Source: Candidatus Coproplasma avistercoris (GTDB taxonomy: Bacteria > Bacillota > Clostridia > Christensenellales > Borkfalkiaceae). From it: 42,453 nt of DNA. Shown piece by piece: positions 7,316-17,044 of this stretch. The stretch lies in contig DVIK01000028.1 in assembly GCA_018711385.1 (NCBI GenBank), positions 1 through 42,453 of the forward strand, in the 5' to 3' direction. The translations under genes and the position numbers were made by a program. Position 1 is the stretch's first letter. Each line of letters starts with the position of its first letter. The notes under the pieces are model-generated. The model made no database searches and was not told where the DNA came from. It worked only from the letters and a program-made list of their open reading frames with translations.

Positions 7316-9291
7316 ATGAAGAAGTTTATCTTGGCGGCATTTGCCTGCACGGCAGTTGCGGGCGCGTGCGTGCTGGGCGCCTGCGGAGACATGTCCGGAG
7401 GGGCCGATGAGGTCGCGGGGAGGAAGTACAGGCTCACCGACTACGAGCTGACGTACGAAGGCGACTTTATCGAGAGCTTGCTGGACGGCATCGACATCGA
7501 CTCCATTTTGCGGCCGGCGCTCGAGCAGGGCGCGTGGTATGCCTTCGGCGAGGACGGTTATCTGTATTCGATAGGCGGCACCGCCGTTCCCGATGCGGCG
7601 CTGCCCGTTGCGGAACAGATCGCGGGAGAGCGCGAAACGGCGTATAAGTATTACAGGTACGAACAGAACGGCAAGGATATAACCTTCGACGTGCCGCAAA
7701 TGAGTGAAATTTACGGCGTCGGAATGCAGATCGATTTTACCGCAGAGATAGACGGCGGCATATTGAGCTGCAACTATGACGCAGCCATCACCTTTCCCGA
7801 CGACTACATAGGCACCGTGGCGCAGGATAAAGTGCAGACGTTTTCTATAAGCTGCGAGGGTGAGGACGACGGAGCGTTCGACCCCGCCGACTACGATATC
7901 GAGGATATGGGTTACGACGATACGGGCGAAGATGACGCCGGGATCACGGGCATATATGTGCTGGACTATCTCGAAACAGGCGGGGTGCGCTACGGGATCG
8001 GCGACGAGTACGTGCAGGGCGGTCAGTCGGTCACGCTCACCGAGGAGATGTTCACGCTGGCCCTCGCAGAGGACGGCACCCTGCGCGGCTCCGGATACGG
8101 CACTCCGTTCAGCGGCACGTGGAGCATGGACGGCGACGGCATAGTGATAGTTTCGGAAAGCACTCTGAGCGGCACGTTCGGCGACGGCGGCACGCTCGTC
8201 CTGGTGTCGGGGTCGACTACCATAGGCCTCGTAAAGACGGACATGAGCGAACTGCCCGACTACGCGCCCCCTGCGGAGCAGTTCGAAGGGACGTATTACT
8301 TTGTGTCCATCACCACTATGGACGGCAACACGGTGGAGATGGGCGACGAGATAAACGGCATGCCCGTCACCGACGAATACTATGTGCTGCAAATCAACGC
8401 CGACGGCACGTTTGACTTTACGTACAACCCCCTCGACGGTTCGGACGGCATGCCCATGGAGGGCACGTGGGAGGTAACCGACGGCACCATCGACATGACT
8501 GCCGAACTCGGCACCATGTCGGGGCAGCTCTCGGGCTCCGCGCTCACGCTCACCGCAAACGACGGGACGGTGCTCGAATTCACCCGGAACAGGGGCGGAT
8601 CGCCCGAACCCGATGACCCCGGCGGCGAAGCGCACGACCGGTGGGCGCAGCTGTTTTTCTTCCGCTCCATGACCGTGTCTGACGGGAACGGCGGGGAGAA
8701 CACATACCGCGTCGGCGACGAGCCGACGCCCGGCTACGTTATCGACGAGTTCCTCTTTGTACTGCGCATAACTGAGGACGGCGGGTTTGAACTTACGCTC
8801 GCGTCTGCGGACGGCAATGATACCGCCGTCAGCGGCACCTGGGAATACGACGGCGACGGCATACTGCTGCTCACGGACGACGGACAGGAGATCGGCGCCG
8901 TCATAGATGGCGACCCGAAGACCGGCGGCACGGTCACGCTCACGATCGGCAGCATCACCGTTATTTTAAGTTCGGACGATCCGGAGATGGCCGAGGCTGC
9001 CGGCAGGTACGAGCTGTATTCCGTAACGTATAACGGCATCACCTATCAGGCGACCTGTTCGATCAGGACGGTCAGTCCATAATCGTCACCGAGGAGACGT
9101 TTTGGGTCGTGCTCGCAGAGGACGGCACAATGCACGGCATCAATAACAACTTGCCTTTTTAGGGCGAACGGACTCTCGATGAGGACGGCAGGACAGAACT
9201 GTACTGCGATCGGGTCACCGTTGCCGGCATATACCTCGGCGATGAACTCATGCTCGGCACCGATCCCGGGATGGTGCCGGTGCGGGCATAG
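7316..9291 (+). pseudogene. multi-repeat lipoprotein; intact to 9082, last repeat decayed by frameshift and nonsense codon
   Basis: ORF 7316..9082 (588 aa) with lipobox LGAC and several GTWxxDGDGI repeats. Frame +1 from 9049 continues GDLFDQDGQSIIVTEETFWVVLAEDGTMHG...LPF*GERTLDEDG to a TAG at 9289-9291. Confidence 0.7.
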
Positions 9292-9424
9292 GACGGCGGC
9301 ATAAATTTTTTTGCAGGCAGGCGCCGCCCGCCGGCTGTGCGGGCGGCGCGCGGTTATACCGCATATATGCCGCGGCCAAAGCGGCGCGCAATGTCCGTGC
9401 TGCCGTGTTTTCAGGAAAAAATAC

Positions 9425-12148
9425 ATGAAAGATACGATAAAAGTGTTCATCGCCTCGTCGATAGTGGAATTTGCCGACGTGCGCGACGACATAGAAAATT
9501 TTCTGTGGAGGCTGCGCGCGGAGCGCGGCCTGGACGTGGCGCCCGTGAGGTGCGAAACGGCAGACCCGTCGATGAGCGTCACCCGCAAGGAGGACGACTA
9601 CTGCGGCCTGATAAGGGACAGCGACATCTGCCTGTTCCTGTTCGATAAAAAGCTGGGCGCCTATTCGCTGGAAGAGTACGAATTTGCAAGGCGCCTCAAC
9701 GGCGAGGGCGCAGGTCCCGAGGTGATGCTGTTCTTCCGCGGCGACGCGCTGTCCGGTTTCCGCAGCCGTGCCGAAGAGGAGGGGTGCGCCGTATACGGCT
9801 TTAGCGACGCCCGCGACGTGTGCGCGCTGCTCGGGGAAAAGCTGAAAAAGGAGGCGGGCTCCTGCCCGCAGTCGGCCGTACGCGCGCCCGTCAACATCTT
9901 TCTCGCCTCGTCGATAAAGGACGACGAACGGCGGCGGATAAAGATAGAGAACTTCATCTGGAAGATGAACTTCGAGTTCGTAAGCGCATACGGCCTCTCC
10001 GTGCGCCCCCTCGTGCCCGGCGCGGACGGCGGCCTCGGCGAGATAATAGGCAGCAGCCGGATGTGCTTCTTCATTGTGTTCACGCGCGTCGGCGACGAGG
10101 CGCGCAGAGAGCTGGAGTTTGCAAAAAAATATTTCGACCGCACCGGCTATCCCAAGATATATGTCTATTTCAACGCCGTCCCGGACGGCAGGAGCGAAGA
10201 GCGGTCTGTCGCCGAATTCAAGGATTATCTCGACAGGGAGCTCAAGCATTTTTACGGCACGTTCGACGGCATCGACACGATAAAGCTGCGCATACTGCTC
10301 AACCTCGCCATACAGGAGACCGGCTCCAAGGCGGTGTCTTTCAAAGACGGCAAGTGTTTTTTCGGCGGCGACGCGCTCTTTTCCGTGGACAACGTTTCGG
10401 AGTTTGCCAACAACAAAAAACTCGCCGAGCTCAAGGCGCAGTTTCCCGCCGTCTCCGAAGAATACCACGTCTGCAGGCGCGAATACGAAAGGGACCGCGC
10501 CGACAGCGCGCTGTGCGAAAGGTTCTACGAGGCGGGCACAAGATATAACAGCCTCAAAAAGCAGATAGAGGACCTGGAAGACAAGATATTCGGCGTGGCG
10601 CTCTCCATGAGCAGGGACGAAGTGGGCGGGCATATAACCGAACGGCAGAAGCGCGCCTACAGGTATTTCGAGGCGGGCGACGTGGAAAACGCCGTGGCGA
10701 TACTCGACGTGGACGAGGCGCTGGAAGAATACCGCCGCGCCGAAAAATATGCCGCTGCCAAGGCGGCGGAGGTCATCGCCGAAGGCAGGCTGAAAATAGG
10801 CTTTCTGAGGACTATGTTCAGATACAGGGAAAGATTCGGCATCATGGAACAGACCTACGAAAAGCTGTTGCCCGTGGCGGCCGCGCAGCAGATATGCCTG
10901 GACATATATAACGATTACGCCCTCTTCCTTGCGGAAAGGGACAGGCACCGCGAGGCGCTTGAAAAGGCGCTCATGCTCAAAACGTTATATACCGTATTTC
11001 CCGCAGCGGGCGATGCCGCGGGGCGGGCGGACAACCTCACCGTGCTCGCCGCCGTCAGCGCAAAGATGTCCGATATGCAGAGGCAGACCGAGGAATATTC
11101 CCTGCAATCGCTCGCGCTGCGCGAAGAGATATATTCGAAGGCCCCCTCGGACGAGTCCAACAACGCGGGCATGGCAAGTTCGTGCATGATACTCGGCGAA
11201 ATATGCCGCAAGGCCCAGCGCACGGAGGAGGCGGCGGAATACCTCGAACGTGCGGACGGGATATTCGCAGGGCTGGAAGCGTCTTCCGACAGGTACATAA
11301 CCGAACACGCCCGCGCGCTCATCTTCATGGGGCAGATCAGTTACGACAGGTATATGGCCGGGGAGGCGCTCGCCTGCTACCGCAGGGCGGAGGAGCTTCT
11401 GCGCAGGCTGCCTTTGAACGATCCCGCGGAGAAGTACCTGCTTTCATCATGCTGGCAGAACGGCGCGTCCATCTGTAAAAAGATCGGCAGGCGGGACGAG
11501 GCGTTGCGGCTGTTCGCCCGGTCGCGCGACGTGCGCGAGGAACTGGCGGACGAGGATCCGGCAGGCTATATGCCCGCTCTCGCCTATGCCTGTCAGGGGA
11601 TGGGCAACCTGCTGCGCGCGATGGGGAAGTATGGAGAGGCGCTGGATAATTTCATCCGCGCATACAGCATGCGCAAAGCCATGTGCGCCCGCAATAACGG
11701 CGCGCACGAGGTGGAACTCTCCGATTCGTGCGTAAAGCTCGCCGGTACTTATCTCGACGAGGGCAGGGCGGACGAGGCTTTCAGGTATATCTCTGAGGCC
11801 GAGGCCATCCGCGGGCGGCTGAACGGCGTAAGCCCGCAGACCTACCGCAAGGGATACGCACAGGTACTGTTCGAGTACGGCAGATATTACGAGGCCGCGG
11901 GCGACGCGGCCGCAGCCGAAAGGTACTACGAGCGCGCGCTGGAGCTGCGCACGCAGGGCGACGTTGACGTTGCCGTGAATGCAGAGGCGCTGCACGACAG
12001 CTTCACCAAGATGAAGCAGCTCTGCGGCGAAAATTACGCCGAAAAGCTGGACCCCGCGGCGAGAAGAGTGCACGACGCGCTCTACGGCTACAACCGTTCC
12101 CGCCCCGAGGGCGGGCGCATAGTCCTTGAAACGTCCTACCGCGTATGA
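9425..12148 (+). CDS. large protein with two tandem DUF4062/TIR-like N-terminal domains and C-terminal TPRs
   Basis: KVFIASSIVEFADVRDDIENFLWRL...GAYSLEEYEFARRL and NIFLASSIKDDERRRIKIENFIWKM...ARRELEFAKKYF...KIYVYFNAVPDG; then ALAYACQGMGNLLRAMGKYGEALDNFIRAYSMR-type TPRs. Confidence 0.75.
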   Translation: MKDTIKVFIASSIVEFADVRDDIENFLWRLRAERGLDVAPVRCETADPSMSVTRKEDDYCGLIRDSDICLFLFDKKLGAYSLEEYEFARRLNGEGAGPEVMLFFRGDALSGFRSRAEEEGCAVYGFSDARDVCALLGEKLKKEAGSCPQSAVRAPVNIFLASSIKDDERRRIKIENFIWKMNFEFVSAYGLSVRPLVPGADGGLGEIIGSSRMCFFIVFTRVGDEARRELEFAKKYFDRTGYPKIYVYFNAVPDGRSEERSVAEFKDYLDRELKHFYGTFDGIDTIKLRILLNLAIQETGSKAVSFKDGKCFFGGDALFSVDNVSEFANNKKLAELKAQFPAVSEEYHVCRREYERDRADSALCERFYEAGTRYNSLKKQIEDLEDKIFGVALSMSRDEVGGHITERQKRAYRYFEAGDVENAVAILDVDEALEEYRRAEKYAAAKAAEVIAEGRLKIGFLRTMFRYRERFGIMEQTYEKLLPVAAAQQICLDIYNDYALFLAERDRHREALEKALMLKTLYTVFPAAGDAAGRADNLTVLAAVSAKMSDMQRQTEEYSLQSLALREEIYSKAPSDESNNAGMASSCMILGEICRKAQRTEEAAEYLERADGIFAGLEASSDRYITEHARALIFMGQISYDRYMAGEALACYRRAEELLRRLPLNDPAEKYLLSSCWQNGASICKKIGRRDEALRLFARSRDVREELADEDPAGYMPALAYACQGMGNLLRAMGKYGEALDNFIRAYSMRKAMCARNNGAHEVELSDSCVKLAGTYLDEGRADEAFRYISEAEAIRGRLNGVSPQTYRKGYAQVLFEYGRYYEAAGDAAAAERYYERALELRTQGDVDVAVNAEALHDSFTKMKQLCGENYAEKLDPAARRVHDALYGYNRSRPEGGRIVLETSYRV

Positions 12149-12198
12149 CGCGGCGGCGCCCGCGCCTGCTATATTTTGGCATGCGCGTGCAAAAACGC

Positions 12199-12227
12199 TT
12201 TACAACGGCGAGTTTTTCTGCTAAAAT
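12199..12227 (+). promoter_or_regulatory. promoter for rpsB-tsf
   Basis: TTTACA-17-TAAAAT. Confidence 0.7.
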
Positions 12228-12233
12228 ATCAAC

Positions 12234-12311
12234 GCTGTAAAAATTCACACCCGCGGGGCACGCGCTCCGTGGCGGCAAAATCTTTCAGTGCCGCCGTAAG
12301 CGCCTTACAGC
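12234..12311 (+). ncRNA. candidate structured 5' leader of rpsB
   Basis: Closing stem GCTGTAA (12234-12240)/TTACAGC (12305-12311) enclosing CACG/CGTG and GGCGGC/GCCGCC hairpins; begins at the predicted transcription start. Confidence 0.45.
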
Positions 12312-12346
12312 TGCGCCTGCGGGGAGGTAAAACGGAGGAATTAAAT

Positions 12347-13111
12347 ATGGCAGTTATAACCATGAAGCAGCTGCTCGAAGCCGGCGTTCATTTCGGCCAC
12401 CAGACCAGAAAGTGGAACCCCAAGATGAGCCGCTACATCTACGCAGCGCGCAACGACATTCACATCATCGACCTTCAGCTCACCGTGAACCTTATCGAAA
12501 AGGCTTACAACTATGTTGCGGAGAGCGTAAAGGAGGGCAAGACGGTGCTCTTCGTCGGCACCAAGAAGCAGGCTCAGGAGGCCATCAGGGAAGAGGCCGA
12601 GCGCTGCGGACAGTTCTATGTGAACTCCCGCTGGCTGGGCGGCACGCTCACCAATTTCAAGACCATACGTTCGCGCATCGACCGCATGGTAAAACTTGAA
12701 AAGATGGAGGAAAACGGCGAATTCGACCTTCTGCCCAAGAAGGAAGTGGCAAAGCTCAAGGAAGAGATGGGCAAGCTGCAGACCAACCTCAACGGCATAC
12801 GCAACATGAACAAGCTGCCCGGCATAATGTTCGTCGTGGATCCTCACAACGAGGACATCGCCGTTGCCGAGGCGCGCAAGCTCAACATCCCCATCGTTGC
12901 CATAACCGACACCAACTGCGATCCCGACCTCATCGACTATGTTATCCCCGGCAACGACGACGCGATAAGGGCAATCAAGCTCATATCCTCGGTAATAGCC
13001 AACGCCGTCATCGAGGCAAACCAGGGCGAGACCGCCGAAATTGCCGCCGAAGAGGGTGCAGAAGAAGTGCAGGCGCAGGAGGAAGCTCCCGCCGAAGAGC
13101 AGGCCGAGTAA
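12347..13111 (+). CDS. rpsB: 30S ribosomal protein S2
   Basis: [43 protein letters not shown]...; RBS GGAGG; upstream ORF extension rejected. Confidence 0.97.
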   Translation: MAVITMKQLLEAGVHFGHQTRKWNPKMSRYIYAARNDIHIIDLQLTVNLIEKAYNYVAESVKEGKTVLFVGTKKQAQEAIREEAERCGQFYVNSRWLGGTLTNFKTIRSRIDRMVKLEKMEENGEFDLLPKKEVAKLKEEMGKLQTNLNGIRNMNKLPGIMFVVDPHNEDIAVAEARKLNIPIVAITDTNCDPDLIDYVIPGNDDAIRAIKLISSVIANAVIEANQGETAEIAAEEGAEEVQAQEEAPAEEQAE

Positions 13112-13146
13112 CTTTTATCACGGAATAATTGAAAGAGGTTAAATAT

Positions 13147-14043
13147 ATGGCATTCACAGCAAAAGACGTTATGAATCTCCGCGAAAAGAGCGGCGCCGGC
13201 ATGCTCGACTGCAAGAAGGCGCTTCAGGACGCGGACGGCGATATGGAGAAGGCTGCGGAGCTCCTGCGCGAGCGCGGCATAGCCAAGGCCGTAAAGAAGG
13301 AAGGCAGGATAGCTGCAGAGGGCGTAGTCGGCGCATATGTAAGCGGCAATACCGGCGTTCTGCTTGAGATCAACTGCGAATCCGACTTCGTGTCCAAGGG
13401 CGAAAAGTTCCACGGCATAGTCGACGCGGTGGCGAAGGTTGCCGCCGGAAACAAGCCCGCCGACGTAGAGGCGCTGAACGCCTGCCCCATGGAAGGCGGC
13501 ACGGTAAAGGATTTCATCACCGCCCAGACCGCCGTCATCGGCGAAAAGATCTCCATCCGCAGGTTCGAGATAATCGAAACGGCGGGCAGGATAGAGACCT
13601 ACATCCACATGGGCGGCAAGGTCGGCGTAATGGTCGAGGCGCTCGACTGCAAGGACGGCTGCGAGGAGACCCTTCACGACGTAGCTCTTCAGATAGCGGC
13701 GTCCCGCCCCTCCTATATCACCAAGGAGGAAGTTCCCGCCGAGGTGCTCGAAAAGGAGAAGGAGATACTGCTCGTTCAGATGCAGAACGACGAAAAGAAT
13801 GCCAAGAAGCCCAAGGAGATACTCGAAAAGATAGTAATGGGCAAGCTCGGCAAGTTCTATTCGGAAAACTGCCTGCTGCTGCAGCCGTTCGTAAAGGACG
13901 ACTCCAAAACCGTCGGCGAAGTCATCGGCAGCAAGTTCAAGGTAAACAAGTTCGTCCGCTACGAAATGGGCGAAGGCCTTGAAAAGAAGAGCGAGGACCT
14001 TTCGGAAGAGGTGGCCAAGCAGGTCGCAGCAATGAAGAAGTAA
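13147..14043 (+). CDS. tsf: elongation factor Ts
   Basis: MAFTAKDVMNLREKSGAGMLDCKKALQDADGDMEKAAELLRERG... Confidence 0.97.
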   Translation: MAFTAKDVMNLREKSGAGMLDCKKALQDADGDMEKAAELLRERGIAKAVKKEGRIAAEGVVGAYVSGNTGVLLEINCESDFVSKGEKFHGIVDAVAKVAAGNKPADVEALNACPMEGGTVKDFITAQTAVIGEKISIRRFEIIETAGRIETYIHMGGKVGVMVEALDCKDGCEETLHDVALQIAASRPSYITKEEVPAEVLEKEKEILLVQMQNDEKNAKKPKEILEKIVMGKLGKFYSENCLLLQPFVKDDSKTVGEVIGSKFKVNKFVRYEMGEGLEKKSEDLSEEVAKQVAAMKK

Positions 14044-14052
14044 ATGCAATAT

Positions 14053-14087
14053 GTCTCCGCGGCGCGTCTGCGCCGCGGAATTTTTAT
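14053..14087 (+). terminator. intrinsic terminator after tsf
   Basis: CCGCGGCGC-GTCT-GCGCCGCGG followed by AATTTTT. Confidence 0.75.
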
Positions 14088-14137
14088 GCCCGCGGCGGCG
14101 CAATTTGCGCCTGCACGATATTGTTGTCTGTATTTTG

Positions 14138-14166
14138 TTGAATTTTTTTTGTTTTGGTGCTATAAT
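14138..14166 (+). promoter_or_regulatory. promoter
   Basis: TTGAAT-17-TATAAT. Confidence 0.6.
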
Positions 14167-14219
14167 TTTGGTAAATGGTGTAAGGCATTGTATCGCCTCA
14201 CACAGGGGAGGGCCCGGCA

Positions 14220-14768
14220 ATGAACAACGAACTGAAGCAGATAAAACTTGAAAGCGTGTATAAGGACGCATACATCGACAGGTACCGCCGCCTCGGCTAT
14301 TCGCTCGTGAGCGACATCTCCGTCGCGGAGCATGGCGAGGACTATTCGCTGCTCGTGTTCCGGCGCGACAGGTCGCAGCCCAACTACGCCAGGCTCGCCG
14401 AAATAGAGAAGGAGGTCGACGAACTGTGCGTAAAGGCAAAGCAGGAGCAGTCCGTCGTGGACGAAACTAAACTGCACCGCAGGGCGGCGCTCGGCTCGCT
14501 CATGTCGTTCGGGATCATCCTGATGTGCATAGGCGTCGTGCTCACGGTGACGGGGCTGGTATATTCCGAACTCTATGCGGCGTTTGCCGGCTGGGCGGGC
14601 GTATTCGCGGGCGCGGTACTCATAATCATATTCGCCCTGCTGCGCGAAAAGTGGCGCATGCGCGCCGTCGACAGGCGCGACGACGCCGAGCACCCCGGCT
14701 TCGGCATAGACAGATATTCTAAGGAAGTGGAAAACAAACTCAAAGAGGCTGAACTGCTCGCGGCGTAA
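14220..14768 (+). CDS. hypothetical membrane protein (two TM segments)
   Basis: Hydrophobic segments GSLMSFGIILMCIGVVLTVTGLVY and AAFAGWAGVFAGAVLIIIFALL. Confidence 0.65.
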   Translation: MNNELKQIKLESVYKDAYIDRYRRLGYSLVSDISVAEHGEDYSLLVFRRDRSQPNYARLAEIEKEVDELCVKAKQEQSVVDETKLHRRAALGSLMSFGIILMCIGVVLTVTGLVYSELYAAFAGWAGVFAGAVLIIIFALLREKWRMRAVDRRDDAEHPGFGIDRYSKEVENKLKEAELLAA

Positions 14769-14792
14769 GCTGCGGATCGCAGGCAAGCGAAA

Positions 14793-14822
14793 GCGGCGGA
14801 GGCATCCGCCGTTTTTTGCTTT
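14793..14822 (+). terminator. intrinsic terminator
   Basis: CGGCGGA-GGCA-TCCGCCG followed by TTTTTT. Confidence 0.8.
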
Positions 14823-14858
14823 TTTTGCCTTTCGGGCGCATTATTTTGCCGCAGGTTA

Positions 14859-14887
14859 TTGTAATTTGCCCGCTTGTGTGATATAAT
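14859..14887 (+). promoter_or_regulatory. promoter for pyrH
   Basis: TTGTAA-17-TATAAT. Confidence 0.6.
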
Positions 14888-14932
14888 TCTGAAAGACGGG
14901 GCCATTGCCCGCAAATCGGAGGTATAATTCAA

Positions 14933-15643
14933 ATGCAGGCTAAGTATAAGCGCGTGCTCATCAAACTTTCCGGCGAAGCTCTTGCGGGCGAAAAGGGGCA
15001 CGGCCTCGACGAAGCGGTGATAGCCCGCGTAGTAGACCAGATAGTCACCGTAAAGAATATGGGCGTGGAAGTCGCGCTCGTCATAGGCGGCGGCAACTTC
15101 TGGCGCGGCAGGCAGGGCACGCACATGGAGCGCACCACCGCCGACCAGATGGGAATGCTCGCAACGGTAATGAATTCGCTCGCCATGATGGACGCCATCG
15201 AAAGCAGGGGCATCCCCACCAGGGTGCAGACCGCGCTCATCATGACTTCGGTGGCGGAACCCTACATCCTTCGCAAGGCGCTGCACCACTTCGAAAAGGG
15301 CAGGGTGGTGATAATGGCTTGCGGCACGGGCAACCCCTATTGCTCCACCGATACCGCCGCGGCGCAGCGCGCGTGCGAGATCCAGGCCAACGTGCTGCTC
15401 ATGGCAAAGAACATCGACGGCATTTACGACAGCGACCCCAAGCTCAACCCCGATGCAAAAAAATACGATCATCTCAACTACCTCGACATAATCAAGAACG
15501 GCATCCGCGCGATGGACGCCACCGCCGCCACCATGTGCATGGAAAACAACATACCCGTGCTGGCGTTCGGGCTGGACGAGGAGAATTCCATAGTAAAGGC
15601 GGTGTGCGGCGAAAAGATCGGCACGCTTATAGACAACAATTGA
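14933..15643 (+). CDS. pyrH: UMP kinase
   Basis: YKRVLIKLSGEALAGEKGHGLD...VIGGGNFWRG...DATAATMCMENNIPVLAF. Confidence 0.97.
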   Translation: MQAKYKRVLIKLSGEALAGEKGHGLDEAVIARVVDQIVTVKNMGVEVALVIGGGNFWRGRQGTHMERTTADQMGMLATVMNSLAMMDAIESRGIPTRVQTALIMTSVAEPYILRKALHHFEKGRVVIMACGTGNPYCSTDTAAAQRACEIQANVLLMAKNIDGIYDSDPKLNPDAKKYDHLNYLDIIKNGIRAMDATAATMCMENNIPVLAFGLDEENSIVKAVCGEKIGTLIDNN

Positions 15644-15742
15644 AGCGCGGCCCGCTGCCGGCGGACGCCCGGCTTTGCGCGATATGAAATAATTTGCGCC
15701 TTGCGGCGCTCATTCCCATAAAAATATTCAAGGAGACAATTT

Positions 15743-16315
15743 ATGATAGACAACGAACAGGTCGAAGAAATCATGCTCGTTCTGGACGACAAGCTCGCCA
15801 AAACGGTGTCCGTGCTCAAAGAGGACTTCACGGTCATCCGCGCGGGCAGGGCCAATCCCCACATACTCGACAGGGTAAACGTCGATTACTACGGCGCGCC
15901 CACACCCATAAACCAGACCGCCAATATCTCCGTACAGGAGGGCAGGTGCCTGGTCATCTCCCCGTGGGACGTGTCCATACTCAAAAACATCGAAAAGGCC
16001 ATACTCGTGTCCGATATCGGCCTTACGCCAACCAACGACGGCAAGGTGATACGCCTCGTGTTCCCCGAACTCACCGAGGAGCGCCGCAAGGAGCTGGTGA
16101 AAAAGATACGCAAGATGGGCGAGGACGCCAAGGTTGCCGAGCGCAACGTGCGCAGGGAGGCAATGGAGGCGCTTAAAAAGCTGAAGGCGGATAAGGCCAT
16201 TTCGGAAGACGAATTCGCTCTTTTTGAAAAGGACGTCGAAAAGCAGGTAGCCGACGCCGTCGCAAAGACGGACGCCGCCGTATCCGAAAAGGAAAAGGAA
16301 ATAATGACCGTCTGA
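15743..16315 (+). CDS. frr: ribosome recycling factor
   Basis: FTVIRAGRANPHILDRVNVDYYGAPTPINQTANISVQEGRCLVISPWD... Confidence 0.97.
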   Translation: MIDNEQVEEIMLVLDDKLAKTVSVLKEDFTVIRAGRANPHILDRVNVDYYGAPTPINQTANISVQEGRCLVISPWDVSILKNIEKAILVSDIGLTPTNDGKVIRLVFPELTEERRKELVKKIRKMGEDAKVAERNVRREAMEALKKLKADKAISEDEFALFEKDVEKQVADAVAKTDAAVSEKEKEIMTV

Positions 16316-16995
16316 TGGCAGACAAGGTTCCCGCAAGCGTAGGCATAATAATGGACGGCAACGGGAGGTGGGCAAAGCGCCGCCTTCTGCCCCGTTCGGC
16401 CGGTCACGAGGCCGGCATGAAGCGCATACTCGGGCTTGTGGAACACGCCCGCGCGCGCGGGGTGAAATACCTCACGCTGTATGCGCTGTCCACCGAAAAC
16501 CTCTCCCGCCCCCGGGAGGAGCTGGAGGGGCTGTATTCGCTGTTCCGCAAATACTTTGCGCAATACGCGCCGCGGCTTTCCGGTTCCGGCGCGGCGGTAA
16601 AGGTGATAGGCGACATTTCGGTGCTTCCGCGGGACGTGCGGCAGAGCATCGCGGACGTCTGCTCGCAGGCGCCCGTGCAGGCGGAGTTCACGCTGGTGTT
16701 TGCCATCAACTACGGCAGCCGTGCAGAAATCGTGCGCGCGGCCAACCTTGCCGCGGGGCGGGGCAGTCTTACCGAGCGCGACTTTGCACAGCTTTTGTAT
16801 ACGGCGGACGTGCCCGATCCGGACCTGATAATAAGGACGGGCGGCGAGCTGCGCCTTTCCAACTTTCTGCTGTGGCAGTCGGCGTATGCCGAGCTGTATT
16901 TTTCCAAAGTGCTCTTCCCGGATTTCGACGATCGCCGCCTGGACGAAGCGCTCAAAGAATATTCACGGCGCAACCGCCGTTTCGGCAGGGTGTGA
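16315..16995 (+). CDS. uppS: undecaprenyl diphosphate synthase
   Basis: VGIIMDGNGRWAKRRLLPRSAGHEAGM...RTGGELRLSNFLLWQSAYAELYF; TGATG overlap with frr. Confidence 0.96.
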   Translation: MADKVPASVGIIMDGNGRWAKRRLLPRSAGHEAGMKRILGLVEHARARGVKYLTLYALSTENLSRPREELEGLYSLFRKYFAQYAPRLSGSGAAVKVIGDISVLPRDVRQSIADVCSQAPVQAEFTLVFAINYGSRAEIVRAANLAAGRGSLTERDFAQLLYTADVPDPDLIIRTGGELRLSNFLLWQSAYAELYFSKVLFPDFDDRRLDEALKEYSRRNRRFGRV

Positions 16996-17044
16996 CGGGC
17001 TGCTGTGAAAGATCCGCATATATATTGCATTTACCAAGGTTTAT

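Noticed and set aside
7295-8635. 446-aa minus-strand ORF opposite the lipoprotein gene
   Set aside because: Shadow ORF; the plus strand has signal peptide, lipobox and repeats.
9248-10948. 566-aa ORF on the minus strand inside the TPR protein gene
   Set aside because: Antisense shadow of a GC-rich coding region; composition and lack of domains are typical of spurious ORFs.
12176-12346. N-terminal extension of rpsB in the ORF track
   Set aside because: Covers the promoter and leader; canonical S2 start [13 protein letters not shown] with RBS at 12347.
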